This document shows positions 7,806 to 17,163 of a stretch of 64,000 nt of DNA, piece after piece (position 1 is the first letter of the stretch; the number at the start of each line of letters is the position of its first letter). The notes beneath the pieces are model-generated. The model worked only from the letters and a program-made list of their open reading frames with translations. It had not been told where the DNA came from and ran no database searches. This DNA comes from Bacillus sp. FJAT-49711 (lineage in GTDB: Bacteria; Bacillota; Bacilli; Bacillales; Bacillaceae_C), in NCBI RefSeq assembly GCF_018343715.1, contig NZ_JAGYPL010000002.1:442364-506363 (forward strand). The letters are read 5' to 3'. The position numbers and the translations under genes are program-made.

Positions 7806-8804
7806 ATGCAATATGAAGTGTTAATCGAAGAAATGAGAAATGGTTTAGTTGAAAATATTCATAGTGGAATTATTTGTGGGGTAAATGATCAGCTTCAATC
7901 CATTTATCAAGTTGGCGGAGACGATCAATATGTTTATTTTCGTTCCGCTGCCAAGCCTATACAAGCAATCCCGATATTTTTATCCAATATTATTTCAAAA
8001 TACAATATAACTGATGAGGAAGCCGCTTTATTCACAGCTTCCCAACGCGGGGAAACTTATCATATCGCCGCACTCGAGTCATTATTAAATAAGCTGCCGG
8101 TTAAAGAGGAAGAACTTTTTTGCCCGGCTTCTTATCCGTTAAATGCTGTTCCAAAAGAAGCGATGATTCGGGAACAAAAAAGTAAAAGAAGATTGTATCA
8201 TAATTGCGCTGGAAAACATTTAGGTTTTGCAACAATGTGCCGTGAGCTCGATTTTCCTGTGGAAGGCTATTGGGAAGAAAGTCATCCACTTCAGCAAAAA
8301 ATACTGAGCATTCTTTCCGAGCTGTCGGAAGTCCCCCAATCAAAGATAAAAACTGGGGTTGATGGTTGTGGGGTGCCTGTATTTGCCATCCCATTGAAAA
8401 ACATGGCCATTACGTATTTGAAATTAGCTTGTCCTGATTTAATCGCTGACCAAGACATGCAAGAAGCAGTCAAAAAAATGACGAATGTCATGAATCTCCA
8501 TCCTAATATTGTGGCATCAGAAGATTTTGTCTGCTCAGTTTTACTAAGAGATGATAACATTGTTGCAAAAGGTGGGGCGCAAGGAGTCTATTGCTTCGGC
8601 CTGAAAAAAGAAAGAATTGGTTTTGCTTTAAAAGTTTTAAGCGGCTCCGAAGATGTGTGGCCAAATGTATTAGCCGCCATACTTGAACAAATTGGCTACA
8701 GCAATAAACAAACGATTGCATCCTTAAGGGATATTAGGCCATCTGTTATCAAAAATGATGCTGGAATTGTAGTGGGAGAAATAAAAGAGAAATTTACTTT
8801 ATAA
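7806..8804 (+). CDS. Rhizobium-type (class 3) L-asparaginase
   Basis: Asparaginase_II family, 332 aa, hydrolysing L-asparagine to aspartate and ammonia. Unrelated in fold to E. coli AnsA/AnsB. The catalytic residues described for the Rhizobium etli ReAV enzyme are found one position earlier here: Ser47 and Lys50 in RSAAK, Cys134 and Lys137 in NCAGKH (zinc site), Cys188 in GVDGCG. ATG follows AAAGGAAG by 9 nt. Only 18 nt separate its stop from the nagA GTG, so the two genes are probably co-transcribed. No signal peptide, hence cytoplasmic. Confidence 0.9.
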   Translation: MQYEVLIEEMRNGLVENIHSGIICGVNDQLQSIYQVGGDDQYVYFRSAAKPIQAIPIFLSNIISKYNITDEEAALFTASQRGETYHIAALESLLNKLPVKEEELFCPASYPLNAVPKEAMIREQKSKRRLYHNCAGKHLGFATMCRELDFPVEGYWEESHPLQQKILSILSELSEVPQSKIKTGVDGCGVPVFAIPLKNMAITYLKLACPDLIADQDMQEAVKKMTNVMNLHPNIVASEDFVCSVLLRDDNIVAKGGAQGVYCFGLKKERIGFALKVLSGSEDVWPNVLAAILEQIGYSNKQTIASLRDIRPSVIKNDAGIVVGEIKEKFTL

Positions 8805-8822
8805 AATATGGGGGAGTTAAGG

Positions 8823-9968
8823 GTGAGCAAAAAGGTCATTATCAATGCTAAAGTTGTGACAACAAATGAAATCACACAGGCATCCACGGTATGGATTCAA
8901 GATGGACAAATTCAAAAAGTAGACCATAGTACTAATCCGGAAATTCCCAAGGAGTATGAAGTAATTGACGCAAATGGACAGTTATTAATTCCCGGAACGA
9001 TTGATGTCCACATCCATGGTGCAAATGGATTCGATATGATGGATGGGACGGAAGAAAGCATTCTTGAAGTTTCGAAAACATGTGCTGCCACAGGCTGTAC
9101 ATCTTTTCTTGTTACTTCTGTTACATCATCAATCGAAGATTTAATGGTTATGATCCGAAATGTTAAGAACGTTATTGGTAAAGAACAAGGTGCTAAAATT
9201 GCGGGCATCCACTTAGAAGGCCCGTATTTAAATGTAAAACGTAAAGGTATGCAAAATGAGTTGTATTTACGTCATCCTAATCTAGATGAAATGAAGGAAA
9301 TTTTATCTGAAGCAGGCGACCTCGTTAAAATGGTCACAATCGCACCAGAGCTGCCAGGCGGGATTGAGATGGTTGAGTTTTTAAAAGAGAAAGGCATCAT
9401 TGTCGCGATCGCCCATTCAGATGCAACATACGAAGAAGCAAAAGAAGCTTTTTCAAAGGGGGCAAGCCATGTCACACACTGCTTTAATGGTATGCGCCCT
9501 ATTCATCATCGTGATCCGGGACTTGTAGTAGCCGCGTTTGAAGAAGATCATGTAAGCCTACAAGCGATTGTTGATCACGTGCATCTTCATCCAGCCATCG
9601 TTCGCCTTATGCACCGCATTAAGGGGCCGGAAGGGGTTGTCTTAATTACAGATGCGCTGCAAGCGATGAATATGGGAGATGGGGAGTATGAGTTTGGCGG
9701 CCATAAAGTAACAGTGGAAAACGGTGAAGCGCGACTTGCTGATGGAACACTTGCTTCCAGTACCGTCACAATGAATGCTGCATTACAGAAAACCGTTGAA
9801 AGTGGAATTTCATTGCAGGATGCTGTTTATATGGCGGCCACGACACCTGCCGCTATTTTAGGAATGGACACGAAAGGAGCCATTGCTCCGCAATTGGACG
9901 CAGACCTCGTCTTGCTGGATTCCGATTATGATGTATTATGGACAATGATTGAAGGGCATTTCGTTTAA
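8823..9968 (+). CDS. nagA: N-acetylglucosamine-6-phosphate deacetylase
   Basis: Amidohydrolase converting GlcNAc-6-P to glucosamine-6-P and acetate, a step in amino-sugar and wall recycling. Motifs in order: GTIDVHIHGANGFDMMDG (metal/His), GIHLEGPYLN, AIAHSDATYEEA, THCFNGMRPIHHRDPG, and LITDALQAMNMGDG with the catalytic Asp. I chose the GTG at 8823 (381 aa) because GGGGGAG lies 6 nt upstream; the in-frame ATG at 8808 has no ribosome binding site and sits within that leader. nagB is not adjacent. It shares a transcript with asparaginase rather than with other nag genes; the GlcNAc kinase at 24086 may feed it after phosphorylation. Confidence 0.93.
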   Translation: MSKKVIINAKVVTTNEITQASTVWIQDGQIQKVDHSTNPEIPKEYEVIDANGQLLIPGTIDVHIHGANGFDMMDGTEESILEVSKTCAATGCTSFLVTSVTSSIEDLMVMIRNVKNVIGKEQGAKIAGIHLEGPYLNVKRKGMQNELYLRHPNLDEMKEILSEAGDLVKMVTIAPELPGGIEMVEFLKEKGIIVAIAHSDATYEEAKEAFSKGASHVTHCFNGMRPIHHRDPGLVVAAFEEDHVSLQAIVDHVHLHPAIVRLMHRIKGPEGVVLITDALQAMNMGDGEYEFGGHKVTVENGEARLADGTLASSTVTMNAALQKTVESGISLQDAVYMAATTPAAILGMDTKGAIAPQLDADLVLLDSDYDVLWTMIEGHFV

Positions 9969-9973
9969 AATGA

Positions 9974-10010
9974 AAGACCGCTTTCTATTAGTTAGAGAGC
10001 GGCCTTTTTT
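9974..10010 (+). terminator. terminator after nagA, overlapping the PAP2 gene end
   Basis: Stem GACCGCTTTCTA / TAGAGAGCGGCC with a short loop then seven T residues. The stop of the convergent PAP2 gene lies inside it. Confidence 0.88.
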
Positions 10011-10614
10011 TGGCTGAAAGTTGATAAAGGCGAATAATCGAAAATAAGTACGCGTATCCTGCACAAAGTCCAGCAATGATATCAGTCGGATAATGCACGC
10101 CTATGTAAATTCGGCTGATTGAAATAAGAATGATGAACAAAATGGTGATGGTCAACCATATGTAGCGATGTTTTTGCCCCATTTTTAACATGTAGATAAA
10201 GAGATAAAACAAGAACCCGTATACTACGATTGAGCCCATGGCATGTCCACTCGGAAAGCTAAATCCACTTTCATGAAACAAGGCCTCAAGAGATGGCCGC
10301 TCGCGATGAATCCATCCTTTTAATATATGGTTTAAACCAGTCATTCCTAAGAAAGCTAAAATTAAAAACGAAGATTCCATATATTTTTTCTTGATGATAA
10401 GAAAAATGAGTACGGCAACGGACATTGGAATAATGAATCTTTTAGAACCTAATTCTGTGAAGAAATAAAAGAAACCATTTAAAAACGTCGTTCTTATCCC
10501 TTCAAAAAACTCAAGGATATGGATATCCATTTTTTCAAAAAATACAAGGTCATATGAAAAAGCTAGCCCGAAAAATATGATTAAACTAATGATCAAGAAA
10601 ATCTTTTTTGCCAC
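9988..10614 (-). CDS. PAP2-family membrane phosphatase
   Basis: A 208-residue, about six-TM lipid phosphatase. The three PAP2 motifs are complete: KGWIHRERP (KxxxxxxRP), FPSGH (PSGH) and SRIYIGVHYPTD (SRxxxxxHxxxD). Such enzymes dephosphorylate undecaprenyl pyrophosphate or phosphatidylglycerophosphate at the outer face of the membrane; the substrate cannot be told from sequence. GTG start with GGAGG upstream. Convergent with nagA and sharing its terminator region. Confidence 0.9.
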   Translation of the reverse strand: MAKKIFLIISLIIFFGLAFSYDLVFFEKMDIHILEFFEGIRTTFLNGFFYFFTELGSKRFIIPMSVAVLIFLIIKKKYMESSFLILAFLGMTGLNHILKGWIHRERPSLEALFHESGFSFPSGHAMGSIVVYGFLFYLFIYMLKMGQKHRYIWLTITILFIILISISRIYIGVHYPTDIIAGLCAGYAYLFSIIRLYQLSAKKRPLSN

Positions 10615-10699
10615 AAAATAAGCCTCCGTTCTGGATCGTTCTTTATTACTTTAAATTCTCCATTCGTAATATGTCAACTCTATCCAAAACGAGAATTAA

Positions 10700-11713
10700 T
10701 CAGTCCATCATTTCAGCAACTATTTCATAAGACTTTAAGCGATCTTCCTGATAATAGATTTGAGAATTAATGATAATTTCGTCAGCTTCAGTTTCTTTAA
10801 TAAAGGCTTCAAGTTTTTGTTTTACCGTATCATAGCTCCCAACAAGCGTAGAACTAGAATCTAGTGTTTTTTCAATGTGGGCACGTTCAATTGGAGACAT
10901 GACTTCATCTATGTTTTCAACTGGTGGTTGCAATTCTGTTGGACGATTTCTAATCAAGCTTAAAAATTGTTGCTGTTGGGAAGTTGAAAGCCACATGGCT
11001 CTATCGTCAGTATCGGCTGCGATGATATTGATGCCAAGCATAGCATATGGCTTTTGAAGGACGGCAGACGGTTTAAAATTTTCACGGTATAACTTTAACG
11101 CCTGCAATACATAATCAGGCGCAAAATGGCTTGCAAAAGAAAAGGGTAATCCTTTTTGAGCTGCTAGCTGTGCGCTAAATCCACTTGAGCCAAGCAGCCA
11201 AATAGGGATATTCAAACCTTCACCTGGTATTGCTCTAACACGAGCTTCTGGGTCATAGTTAAAATACGCTTGCAATTCATCAACTTGCTGTGGGAATTCC
11301 TCTGCACCTCTACTTAACGTACGCCTAAGTGCATAAGCTGTTGCTTGATCACTTCCGGGTGCACGTCCTAAACCAAGATCGATTCTCCCAGGGTATAAAG
11401 ATTCCAATGTTCCGAACTGTTCGGCTATGACAAGTGTGGCATGATTAGGCAGCATAATACCGCCTGCTCCTATACGAATTCTCTTTGTCACGCCGGCAAT
11501 ATGACCAATAAGAATTGAGGTTGCCGAGCTTCCGATACCAGGCATATTATGATGCTCCGCCAACCAGTAGCGATTAAATCCAAGAGATTCCACGAGACGA
11601 GCCAACTTTACGCTATTTTTAAAAGACTGTTCAGCACTGCCGCCTTTTGTAATAGGGGCTAAATCAAGAACGGATAACGGAATCCCATTAAAGAGTTTTC
11701 GTTGGTCAGTCAA
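10700..11713 (-). CDS. luciferase-like (LLM class) flavin-dependent oxidoreductase
   Basis: Bacterial luciferase-like monooxygenase fold, 337 aa, of the single-subunit group that includes E. coli YhbW. Recognisable motifs: [14 protein letters not shown] at the N-terminus, [56 protein letters not shown], typical of the family. Probably uses reduced flavin; the true substrate is unknown. TTG at 11713 is preferred: AAAGGAG is immediately upstream of the alternative GTG at 11722 but 9 nt from the TTG. Monocistronic. Confidence 0.88.
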   Translation of the reverse strand: MTDQRKLFNGIPLSVLDLAPITKGGSAEQSFKNSVKLARLVESLGFNRYWLAEHHNMPGIGSSATSILIGHIAGVTKRIRIGAGGIMLPNHATLVIAEQFGTLESLYPGRIDLGLGRAPGSDQATAYALRRTLSRGAEEFPQQVDELQAYFNYDPEARVRAIPGEGLNIPIWLLGSSGFSAQLAAQKGLPFSFASHFAPDYVLQALKLYRENFKPSAVLQKPYAMLGINIIAADTDDRAMWLSTSQQQQFLSLIRNRPTELQPPVENIDEVMSPIERAHIEKTLDSSSTLVGSYDTVKQKLEAFIKETEADEIIINSQIYYQEDRLKSYEIVAEMMD

Positions 11714-11799
11714 TTTTCCCACTCCTTTAATTTCCTTTTTATAAATGATAGGCCGATTTTTCAGTTCAGTCCAATTTTAGGTTGAATTGTAAATTCATC

Positions 11800-11854
11800 T
11801 TTACAAAATCTTTACAATTCCTTAATGTACATTTAATTGTTTCTTCATTAAGAT
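11800..11854 (+). promoter_or_regulatory. PhoP box array and promoter of the Na/Pi cotransporter
   Basis: Four hexamers with 11-bp periodicity: TTTACA 11800, TTTACA 11811, TTAATG 11822, TTAATT 11833, each separated by exactly 5 nt. This is the B. subtilis PhoP arrangement (TTHACA repeats with N5). A -10-like TAAGAT lies at 11849-11854, placing the boxes at about -61 to -23, as in PhoP-activated promoters. Confidence 0.75.
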
Positions 11855-11901
11855 TGTGAGGGGCAGAATGATGTCGAATAATAATAATTAGGGGAGAAGA
11901 C

Positions 11902-13524
11902 ATGGATTTGCAAACAATACTTTTTATGTTTTTTGGAGGACTGGGGATATTCCTTTATGGAATCAAGTCTATGGGAGATGGCCTTCAAAAGGTTGCGGGC
12001 GATGGTCTGCGAGAGTTGTTGGATCGCTTTACCACTAGGCCAATCATGGGAGTTTTAACCGGAATTGTCGTAACAGGATTGATACAATCTAGTTCAGCTA
12101 CAACCGTTTTGACGATTGGACTCGTGACAGCGGGTTTTATGACATTAAGACAAGCCATCGGAGTCATTATGGGTGCCAATATTGGAACGACTGTAACGGC
12201 ATTTATTATTGGGATTAATATTTCCGAATACTCGCTCCCGATTCTTGCTTTTGGAACAATCTTAATTTTCTTCTTTAAAAATCATAAAGTGAACAACTTT
12301 GGCCAAGTATTTTTTGGTTTTGGAGCTTTATTTTTCGGACTTAGTTTAATGGGAGACGCGATGAAACCACTGCGTGGAGCCCAAGCTTTTTCGGATATGA
12401 TGGTAAATTTAAGCGATAACCCATTACTTGGTGTAGGGGTCGGTACACTTTTCACCGTTATCATCCAAAGTTCATCTGCTTCAATAGCGCTATTGCAAAC
12501 CTTGTATGATCAAGGTGCTATTAATTTGAATGCAGCATTGCCAATTTTGTTTGGAGATAATATTGGAACTACCATTACAGCGGTTTTAGCTTCTATTGGA
12601 GCTTCCGTCGCTGCAAGAAGGGCTGCATTTACACATGTGCTTTTTAACGTCATTGGAACAATACTCGTTTTACTTTTATTTATTCCGTATACACATTTGG
12701 TTGAGTTTTTCCAAACAACCTTTAATTTAAATCCTAGAATGACGATTGCTTTTGCTCATGGAACCTTTAATGTGACAAATACGATCATCCAATTTCCATT
12801 TATAGCAGTACTAGCTTGGATTGTAACAAAGTTAATTCCTGGGGAAGATACTTCCATTGAACATAAGGCCGTTCATTTAGGAGAGCAATTTATTCGTCAA
12901 TCTCCTTCGATCGCTCTCGGCCAAGGAAAGAAGGAAGTTCTGCGTATGGCCGAATTAGCGGATAAAGGCATGGAAGAAGTAGGTCAATATTTTAAATCAC
13001 AAGGGAAGAAGCATAGAGAGCTTCTGCCGCAAATTGAGGATGCCCTTAACAACTTAGATAAAACGATCACTGAATATTTGATTCAGATTTCTTACCATTC
13101 ATTGACAGATCATGATTTGCATACTCACCATACCCTTATGAATACCGTTATTAACCTAGAGCGTATTGGTGACCATATTGAAAATATTATGGAGTTAATT
13201 GATAGTCAAATTAAAAATAAAGTAACATTTTCTGAATCTGCATTGGAAGATTTAGATGAAATGTTTGATTTAACTGTTTCTACTTTAAGACAAGCCATTA
13301 CTGCTTTAGAGCAGAATGATATTGTGCAAGCTAAAGCTGTTCTTGAAAAAGAAAAAATCATTGATCAAATGGAACGTGATCTTCGTAAGAAGCATATCAT
13401 TCGATTAAATGAAAACCAATGCACGGGCACAGCGGGAATTGTTTATGTTGATATCGTCAGCAATTTAGAAAGAATTGGTGACCACGCAGTTAATATTGCA
13501 GATGGAGTTATTAGTGAAGTTTAA
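11902..13524 (+). CDS. Na/phosphate cotransporter with C-terminal PhoU-like domain
   Basis: A 540-residue protein. Residues 1 to about 310 carry two inverted Na/Pi-II repeats, each with the signature QSSSA (GLIQSSSATTVL and VIIQSSSASIAL) followed by GANIGTTVTA and GDNIGTTITA. Residues about 340-540 form a helical PhoU-like domain with two similar halves (NLERIGDHIENI and NLERIGDHAVNIADG). It should bring in phosphate driven by sodium. The upstream PhoP box array implies induction by phosphate starvation. ATG follows GGGGAG by 6 nt. Monocistronic with its own terminator. Confidence 0.92.
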   Translation: MDLQTILFMFFGGLGIFLYGIKSMGDGLQKVAGDGLRELLDRFTTRPIMGVLTGIVVTGLIQSSSATTVLTIGLVTAGFMTLRQAIGVIMGANIGTTVTAFIIGINISEYSLPILAFGTILIFFFKNHKVNNFGQVFFGFGALFFGLSLMGDAMKPLRGAQAFSDMMVNLSDNPLLGVGVGTLFTVIIQSSSASIALLQTLYDQGAINLNAALPILFGDNIGTTITAVLASIGASVAARRAAFTHVLFNVIGTILVLLLFIPYTHLVEFFQTTFNLNPRMTIAFAHGTFNVTNTIIQFPFIAVLAWIVTKLIPGEDTSIEHKAVHLGEQFIRQSPSIALGQGKKEVLRMAELADKGMEEVGQYFKSQGKKHRELLPQIEDALNNLDKTITEYLIQISYHSLTDHDLHTHHTLMNTVINLERIGDHIENIMELIDSQIKNKVTFSESALEDLDEMFDLTVSTLRQAITALEQNDIVQAKAVLEKEKIIDQMERDLRKKHIIRLNENQCTGTAGIVYVDIVSNLERIGDHAVNIADGVISEV

Positions 13525-13528
13525 TATG

Positions 13529-13570
13529 AAAGAACCTTACTTTGAACAAAAAAGTAAGGTTCTTTTTTTT
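13529..13570 (+). terminator. terminator of the Na/Pi cotransporter gene
   Basis: AAAGAACCTTACTTT pairs with AAAGTAAGGTTCTTT around a short loop and ends in a run of eight T. Confidence 0.93.
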
Positions 13571-13645
13571 ATCTACCCTATATATGTGTATTTTCCCTTT
13601 CTTTGTAAATAATAACGTCAATACTTTTTGGAAAGGGGTTATGAG

Positions 13646-14416
13646 ATGAGTGAGCAAAAAGGAAATAAACAAATGACTCGCAGAGAATTTATTCGTAAAG
13701 GGAGCTACGTTGCGGGTGGAGCCATTGGTGGTGGTGTGTTGGGTGGGCTGATCACACAGCAAGTGCTGAAGCCAAATGATAAAAATTTGGGTGCCGCACC
13801 TCCAGAAAAAGCGAAAGTAGAGCGTTATACGCAAGCGATGATGTATTTTTCAAATCCTGAAGATTTTAACGTTCTTTCCCAAGCTGCTGAACGAATTTTC
13901 CCAGCGGATAAACTTGGCCCGGGTGCCATCGATTTAGATGTTCCTTACTATATAGATCATCAATTAGCTGGGGCTTGGGGACATAATGCCCGGGATTATA
14001 TGATGGGCCCATTTTATCCAGGGCTTGAAACACAAGGCTTCCAATCCCACTTAAAAAGAAATGAAATCTTCAGTCAAGGTATTGGTAAAATCAAATCATT
14101 TAGTCAACAAAAATACAAAAAAACTTTTACCGAACTGACGGAAAAAGAACAAGATGAAGTGCTAATCGCGTTTGAAAAAGGTGATGTGCCTATGGAAGGA
14201 GTTACTTCCAGCGACTTCTTCAAGTTATTTCGAATGGTGGTACTTGAGGGTGTCTACGCTGATCCTCTTTATGGAGGAAATCGTGATATGGCTGGATGGA
14301 AAATGAAGAGTTTTCCTGGAAATCAAATGAGCTATCTCGACAAAATTGAAGCGAAAGACTTTTTAGAAATTGAACCTGTAAGTCTACACGCTCACATGCC
14401 TACACATGGGAAATGA
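13646..14416 (+). CDS. Tat-exported gluconate 2-dehydrogenase subunit 3-like protein
   Basis: A 256-residue protein of the Gluconate_2-dh3 family, the small subunit that partners GMC flavoproteins. The N-terminus carries a twin-arginine signal: TRREFIRKG followed by a glycine/alanine-rich hydrophobic stretch (about residues 17-42). ATG at 13646 is chosen because AAAGGGG lies 7 nt upstream; the frame's first TTG (13628) precedes that site. It is the first gene of an operon with the GMC subunit, tatA and tatC, so it is the obvious client of that translocase and probably carries its partner across the membrane. Confidence 0.87.
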   Translation: MSEQKGNKQMTRREFIRKGSYVAGGAIGGGVLGGLITQQVLKPNDKNLGAAPPEKAKVERYTQAMMYFSNPEDFNVLSQAAERIFPADKLGPGAIDLDVPYYIDHQLAGAWGHNARDYMMGPFYPGLETQGFQSHLKRNEIFSQGIGKIKSFSQQKYKKTFTELTEKEQDEVLIAFEKGDVPMEGVTSSDFFKLFRMVVLEGVYADPLYGGNRDMAGWKMKSFPGNQMSYLDKIEAKDFLEIEPVSLHAHMPTHGK

Positions 14417-14447
14417 TACTTAACTTGAAACGGAAAGGAAGAATAAC

Positions 14448-16163
14448 GTGGCCAAAACTTTACCAAAAACGGATGTTGTCACAGTCGGAGTAGGTTGGGC
14501 TGGTGGGATTATCGCAGCTGAATGTGCAAAAAATGGTTTAAAGGTTGTTGGATTGGAAAGAGGAGGAGGCAATCGCAATACAGAGGACTTTTCCATGGTA
14601 CATGATGAATTACGCTATGCCATTCGCTACGACTTAATGCAAGATGTATCGAAAGAAACGATTACCTTTCGAAATAAACTTGATCAAAGAGCATTGCCTA
14701 TGAGGCAGCTAGGATCATTCTTACTTGGTTCCGGAGTTGGAGGAGCAGGCGTCCATTGGAATGGGCATACGTTTCGCTTCTTACCGTATGACTTTGAACT
14801 TAAAACGAAAACGATTGAGAAGTACGGAAAGAATAAAATTAAGGACGGTTACTTAATTCAAGACTGGGGCATTACGTATGATGAGCTTGAGCCTTACTAC
14901 GATAAGTTTGAAAAAACTTGCGGGATTTCTGGTGAACCGAATCCGTTAGGCGGGAAAAGGAGCAGTGATTATCCGACGCCTCCGATGAAAAATACGGTCA
15001 TGACGAACAAGTTTAAGGATGCAGCAAAGAAACTAAATCTACATCCATTTTCATTGCCTTCAGCTAACTTATCAGAAGCATACACAAATCCGGATGGTGA
15101 ACAGCTCAATGCCTGTCAATATTGTGCTTTTTGTGAACGCTTTGGCTGTGAATATGGAGCTAAATCTTCGCCAACAGTTACAGTCATTCCTACTGCGACT
15201 AAAACAGGGAATTTTGAATTAAGAACACACGCAAACGTTATTGAAATACTGCATAAAGGTGGAAAAGCTACAGGTGTTAAATATATCGATACAACTAAAG
15301 GCGAGGAGGTCATTCAGCCTGCGGATGTCGTTGTCATCACGAGCTATGTTATGAATAATGCAAAGCTTTTACTCGTCTCAAAACTCGGGAAGCCATATGA
15401 CTCAAAAACTGGTACAGGTGTAATTGGAAAAAACTACTGCTATCAGCTTAATCCTGGCACAACAGGCTTTTTCGAAAAGGAACGTTTTAATTCATATATG
15501 GGTGCTGGCGCTCTTGGACAAGTAGTGGATGATTTTAATGGGGATAATTTTGATCATAGCGATCTTGATTTTATTCACGGAGGTTCATTTGTCGTTAGTC
15601 AATCAGGATTTAGGCCGATTGCGAGTAACCCTGTCCCGTCTGGAACACCGTTATGGGGAAAGGAGTTTAAGCAGAAATCTATTAAATACTATACGAGAAC
15701 GATTGACGCGTGGTTTCAAGGATCCTCGATGCCCCATCGAAACAACTATCTTGATTTGGATCCAACTTTTAAAGATGCATACGGAGTCCCATTATTAAGG
15801 ATGACGTATAACTTCACAGACCAAGATCGTAAATTAAATGATTATTTAAACACTCAAAGTGACAAAGTCATGAAAGAAATGGGTGCCGATACACTCATGA
15901 ATTACGGAGCGCTGCAGGATTATAACATTGTCCCATATCAGACGACACATAATGTCGGAGGTGTGCCAATGGGAAATGACCCTTCAATATCAGCTGTGAA
16001 TAACTATTCGCAATTGTGGGACGCTGAAAATGTATTTGTAGTTGGGGCATCATCCTTCCCACATAATAGTGGCTACAATCCAACAGGAACATTGGGAGCA
16101 CTAGCATATAGAGCAGCTGAAGGGATTCAAAAATATAGTAAAAGCGGCGGGAAACTCGCCTAA
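14448..16163 (+). CDS. GMC-family FAD oxidoreductase (gluconate dehydrogenase-like)
   Basis: A 571-residue GMC oxidoreductase. FAD-binding [20 protein letters not shown] followed by an acidic Glu (LERGG) near the N-terminus, then the second FAD motif [14 protein letters not shown] around residue 100. The C-terminal catalytic region has [10 protein letters not shown] and [22 protein letters not shown] with the conserved His/Asn. Expected to oxidise a sugar acid or polyol outside the membrane. It has no signal peptide of its own, so export probably relies on the Tat signal of the preceding subunit. GTG start after GGAAAGGAAG. No cytochrome c subunit is nearby, so the electron acceptor is unknown. 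Confidence 0.88.
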   Translation: MAKTLPKTDVVTVGVGWAGGIIAAECAKNGLKVVGLERGGGNRNTEDFSMVHDELRYAIRYDLMQDVSKETITFRNKLDQRALPMRQLGSFLLGSGVGGAGVHWNGHTFRFLPYDFELKTKTIEKYGKNKIKDGYLIQDWGITYDELEPYYDKFEKTCGISGEPNPLGGKRSSDYPTPPMKNTVMTNKFKDAAKKLNLHPFSLPSANLSEAYTNPDGEQLNACQYCAFCERFGCEYGAKSSPTVTVIPTATKTGNFELRTHANVIEILHKGGKATGVKYIDTTKGEEVIQPADVVVITSYVMNNAKLLLVSKLGKPYDSKTGTGVIGKNYCYQLNPGTTGFFEKERFNSYMGAGALGQVVDDFNGDNFDHSDLDFIHGGSFVVSQSGFRPIASNPVPSGTPLWGKEFKQKSIKYYTRTIDAWFQGSSMPHRNNYLDLDPTFKDAYGVPLLRMTYNFTDQDRKLNDYLNTQSDKVMKEMGADTLMNYGALQDYNIVPYQTTHNVGGVPMGNDPSISAVNNYSQLWDAENVFVVGASSFPHNSGYNPTGTLGALAYRAAEGIQKYSKSGGKLA

Positions 16164-16177
16164 AAAGGAGGATTTAT

Positions 16178-16393
16178 ATGTTTTTCCAATCAATTGGAAT
16201 TCCTGGTTTAATTATTATCTTAATTATTACTTTAATTGTGTTTGGACCAAAAAAGCTTCCAGAAATCGGGGCTGCTTTCGGAAAAACATTGTCTGAGTTT
16301 AAAAAATCTGCAAATGAAATAATGAGTTCCGATGAAGCGGCCACACAAGCAAAGCAAGAACCGGTTGAGAGCACAGATCCGGTTAAAAAGTGA
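16178..16393 (+). CDS. tatA: Sec-independent protein translocase TatA
   Basis: A 71-residue TatA/E-type protein: short N-terminus, one membrane helix (about residues 8-22), the [10 protein letters not shown] hinge, then the amphipathic helix [16 protein letters not shown] and a charged tail. It forms the protein-conducting assembly with TatC. AGGAGG precedes the ATG, 14 nt after the GMC stop, and tatC follows 9 nt later. This arrangement mirrors the B. subtilis phoD-tatAd-tatCd idea of a dedicated translocase beside its substrate. Confidence 0.95.
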   Translation: MFFQSIGIPGLIIILIITLIVFGPKKLPEIGAAFGKTLSEFKKSANEIMSSDEAATQAKQEPVESTDPVKK

Positions 16394-16402
16394 GGGGTTA
16401 AT

Positions 16403-17131
16403 ATGGACGAAGAAAAAGCGTTAACCGATCATTTGGGAGATTTGAGGAAAGTGATTATTTATTCTAGTCTCTTTTTCATCATTTTCTTTGCCATATTTAT
16501 TATCTTTATCCAGCAAATGATCCCAATCATTACAAAAAGTCAGAAATTAACGATGCTCGGCCCTTTAGATGTGATTCGCTTTTACACAGGGGTGGCAGGC
16601 AGCCTAAGCTTAGGCGTGTCTGCTCCCTTTATTGGCTTCCTGCTTTGGCGATTTATCGAACCAGCTCTTACGGAGAAGGAAAGTAAGCATGCAATTAAAT
16701 ATATTCCAGCCATGTTGCTTAGCTTTTTAAGCGGGCTCGCGTTCGGTTATTTTGTTGTGTTTCCTTTCTCCTATCAATTTCTAATGGGGTTAGGGACAGC
16801 AAACTTTGAGATGATGATTACGACACAAAGCTATTTTTCTTTTTTACTTATGACCACCATCCCAATGGGTTTCCTATTTGAAGTTCCTTTTGTCTTAATG
16901 TTTTTGACTGCAATTGAAATCGTCACGCCTAACCATTTGTCTAGCTTTAGAAAATATGCTTACGTTGTCATGGCAGTTATTTCTGCTATTATTACACCGC
17001 CTGATTTTGTTTCACAATTAATAGTATTGATTCCCTTGTTCATTTTATATGAAATCGGGATTGCCCTTTCAAAATTTGTTTTTCAAAGTAAAGAGAGAAA
17101 GAACCTACAAGAGGAAATTCAGCAAGTATGA
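16403..17131 (+). CDS. tatC: Sec-independent protein translocase TatC
   Basis: A 242-residue, six-TM TatC, the receptor for twin-arginine signals. The family signatures are visible: LTDHLGDLRKVIIYS at the N-terminus, FxxxxLxxxEK-like loop around FIEPALTEKE, FEVPFVLMFLTAIEIVT, and FRKYAYVVMAVISAIITPPDF. Follows tatA in the same operon. Only one TatA/TatC pair is in the window; whether the genome has another cannot be seen. Confidence 0.95.
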   Translation: MDEEKALTDHLGDLRKVIIYSSLFFIIFFAIFIIFIQQMIPIITKSQKLTMLGPLDVIRFYTGVAGSLSLGVSAPFIGFLLWRFIEPALTEKESKHAIKYIPAMLLSFLSGLAFGYFVVFPFSYQFLMGLGTANFEMMITTQSYFSFLLMTTIPMGFLFEVPFVLMFLTAIEIVTPNHLSSFRKYAYVVMAVISAIITPPDFVSQLIVLIPLFILYEIGIALSKFVFQSKERKNLQEEIQQV

Positions 17132-17163
17132 ATTTCTGCATTAGAAACGAGTGAAGGATTCTT

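Noticed and set aside
15529-15798. 89-codon ORF inside the GMC gene
   Set aside because: Same-strand shadow in another frame of a well-supported gene, no family resemblance.
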